A stretch of 6,154 bases of DNA, taken from the NCBI GenBank assembly GCA_947632625.1, contig CANRPZ010000063.1:1-6154 (forward strand). The letters are read 5' to 3'. A program made the translations under genes and the position numbers. Positions within the stretch are counted from its first letter, which is position 1. Every line of letters starts with the position of its first letter. Origin of the DNA: an uncultured Bacilli bacterium. GTDB lineage: Bacteria; Bacillota_I; Bacilli_A; RF39; UBA660. The notes under the pieces are model-generated. The model saw nothing but the letters and a program-made list of their open reading frames with translations. It did not search any database and was not told where the DNA came from. Shown here piece after piece: positions 5,681 to 6,154 of the stretch.

Positions 5681-5755
5681 TGAAAGAAGGTGTTGGTTAT
5701 ATTTGGCAAGTCAAGAAATTTTGAACATTAAACAGGTCTTGCTTTTGATGTAATA
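5681..5755 (+). pseudogene. Remnant of an M15-family (VanY/LdcB-type) peptidase gene
   Basis: On the plus strand, 5723-5752 translates as E-H-stop-T-G-L-A-F-D-V. This is the zinc-site signature of the M15B peptidases (SEHQTGLAxD, where His and Asp bind zinc), with the Gln codon CAA changed to TAA. Upstream bases can be read, with a one-base shift, as a decayed version of the preceding 'ARPG' part. Nothing matching the second half of the family (the 'EPWHxR' end) is visible downstream, and the frame stops at 5876-5878 after unrelated residues. These enzymes trim D-Ala from peptidoglycan, so the fragment would be a second carboxypeptidase gene beside dacF. The limits are approximate. Confidence 0.4.
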
Positions 5756-5953
5756 ATTATTTTTTGTTATGAAATTGCAAGGGTAATGCGAAAAGCATCA
5801 TATGCAAACGCACTAACTGTTGTTCCTTTATACTTTTTCGAGTATAAAATATTAAATCTTTATTTCAGACTTTGTTAATAAGATTAATGAACTAACAAGA
5901 TTTAAAGCAGTCTAATTTTTTCCAAATACTTGGCATCAAATATTTACAATAGC

Positions 5954-6154
5954 TTAAACTCCTATGTATTCCAAACTAGCAATAAAATTTAATATACTAT
6001 TTATCGCTTCATCTATTGGCAATTCTAGCCAATTATTTTTAATATTATCAAAATTTCTAATGAATCTGTTACTATTCAATATTTCTTTTAATTCACTATA
6101 AATATCATTTATATTATAATACTCTAAAGCTTCATTTAAAAATATATAATCATT
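5954..6154 (-). CDS. C-terminal end of an unidentified gene, start outside window
   Basis: An open frame enters from the right edge and ends at TAA (5954-5956), giving 66 residues. The sequence is rich in Asn, Ile, Leu and Glu and looks mainly helical, with 'ELKEILNSNRFIRNFDNIKNNW' type content at residues 21-42 and an end 'LEYIGV'. There is no membrane segment or catalytic motif in this part. I do not recognise the family. No clear terminator follows. Codon use is AT-rich, as in its neighbours. Confidence 0.6.
   Translation of the reverse strand, partial: NDYIFLNEALEYYNINDIYSELKEILNSNRFIRNFDNIKNNWLELPIDEAINSILNFIASLEYIGV

Larger units (their letters stand above)
5598..5953. other. 356-base gene-poor stretch between dacF and the right-edge gene
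   Basis: No intact gene is visible on either strand. It holds a possible dacF promoter, a fragment resembling an M15 peptidase gene (5681-5755, plus strand), and an AT-rich hairpin TTTATACT/AGTATAAA (5827-5848) with no T run after it. From 5760 to 5950 I see nothing that I can assign. The stretch is less regular in codon pattern than the neighbouring genes and looks like degraded sequence. Confidence 0.5.

Noticed and set aside
5827..5848. Hairpin TTTATACT/AGTATAAA as a terminator
   Set aside because: It has a single GC pair in each half and no T run after it on either strand, and no gene ends next to it.
5786..5878. A 30-codon plus-strand open frame as a small gene
   Set aside because: It has no ribosome site and is in frame with the decayed peptidase motif upstream, so it is more likely part of degraded sequence.
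1..6154. CRISPR array, insertion sequence, tRNA or rRNA
   Set aside because: I saw no regularly spaced repeats, transposase-like protein, tRNA cloverleaf or rRNA sequence in the window.

Overview
This is a strongly AT-rich window that reads as a chromosomal segment of a low-GC, Gram-positive bacterium (Bacillota, class Bacilli or a close relative). The evidence is Shine-Dalgarno sites resembling AGGAGGTGAT, TTGNNN/TATAAT promoters, intrinsic terminators, a DacF-type D-alanyl-D-alanine carboxypeptidase, an LCP cell-wall ligase, and a STAS protein next to a sporulation-type sigma factor. I cannot assign a genus; an uncultured gut Bacilli lineage is a reasonable inference.

Layout. 1-659 (minus): the N-terminal 219 residues of a membrane-anchored or secreted protein that runs off the left edge. 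770-946 (plus): a 58-residue ribbon-helix-helix DNA-binding protein, divergent from the first gene, with an inverted repeat over the likely promoter between them. 948-1598 and 1602-1934 (minus): a SigF-like sigma factor and a SpoIIAA-like STAS protein, tightly coupled, behind a promoter region that contains a Spo0A-box-like site. 1944-2164: a gap with a possible plus-strand small RNA and its terminator. 2165-2782 (minus): an unknown protein with two membrane segments and its own good promoter. 2870-4351 (minus): a CpsA-type LCP protein. 4449-5597 (minus): DacF. 5598-5953: a gene-poor stretch with what looks like a fragment of a decayed M15 (VanY/LdcB-type) peptidase gene. 5954-6154 (minus): the C-terminal end of an unidentified gene.

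How it fits together. In Bacillus, dacF lies directly upstream of spoIIAA-spoIIAB-sigF. The same order, dacF ... spoIIAA-sigF on one strand, is seen here, but an LCP gene and a membrane protein gene sit between dacF and the STAS gene, and the anti-sigma kinase gene spoIIAB is absent from its usual place between spoIIAA and sigF. The STAS protein also has Glu where SpoIIAA/RsbV proteins carry the phosphorylated Ser. Together these suggest a rewired or degenerate version of the partner-switch that controls the first forespore sigma factor. This is the most interesting feature of the window. The rest is mainly cell-envelope biology (LCP ligase, carboxypeptidase, surface protein, membrane protein).
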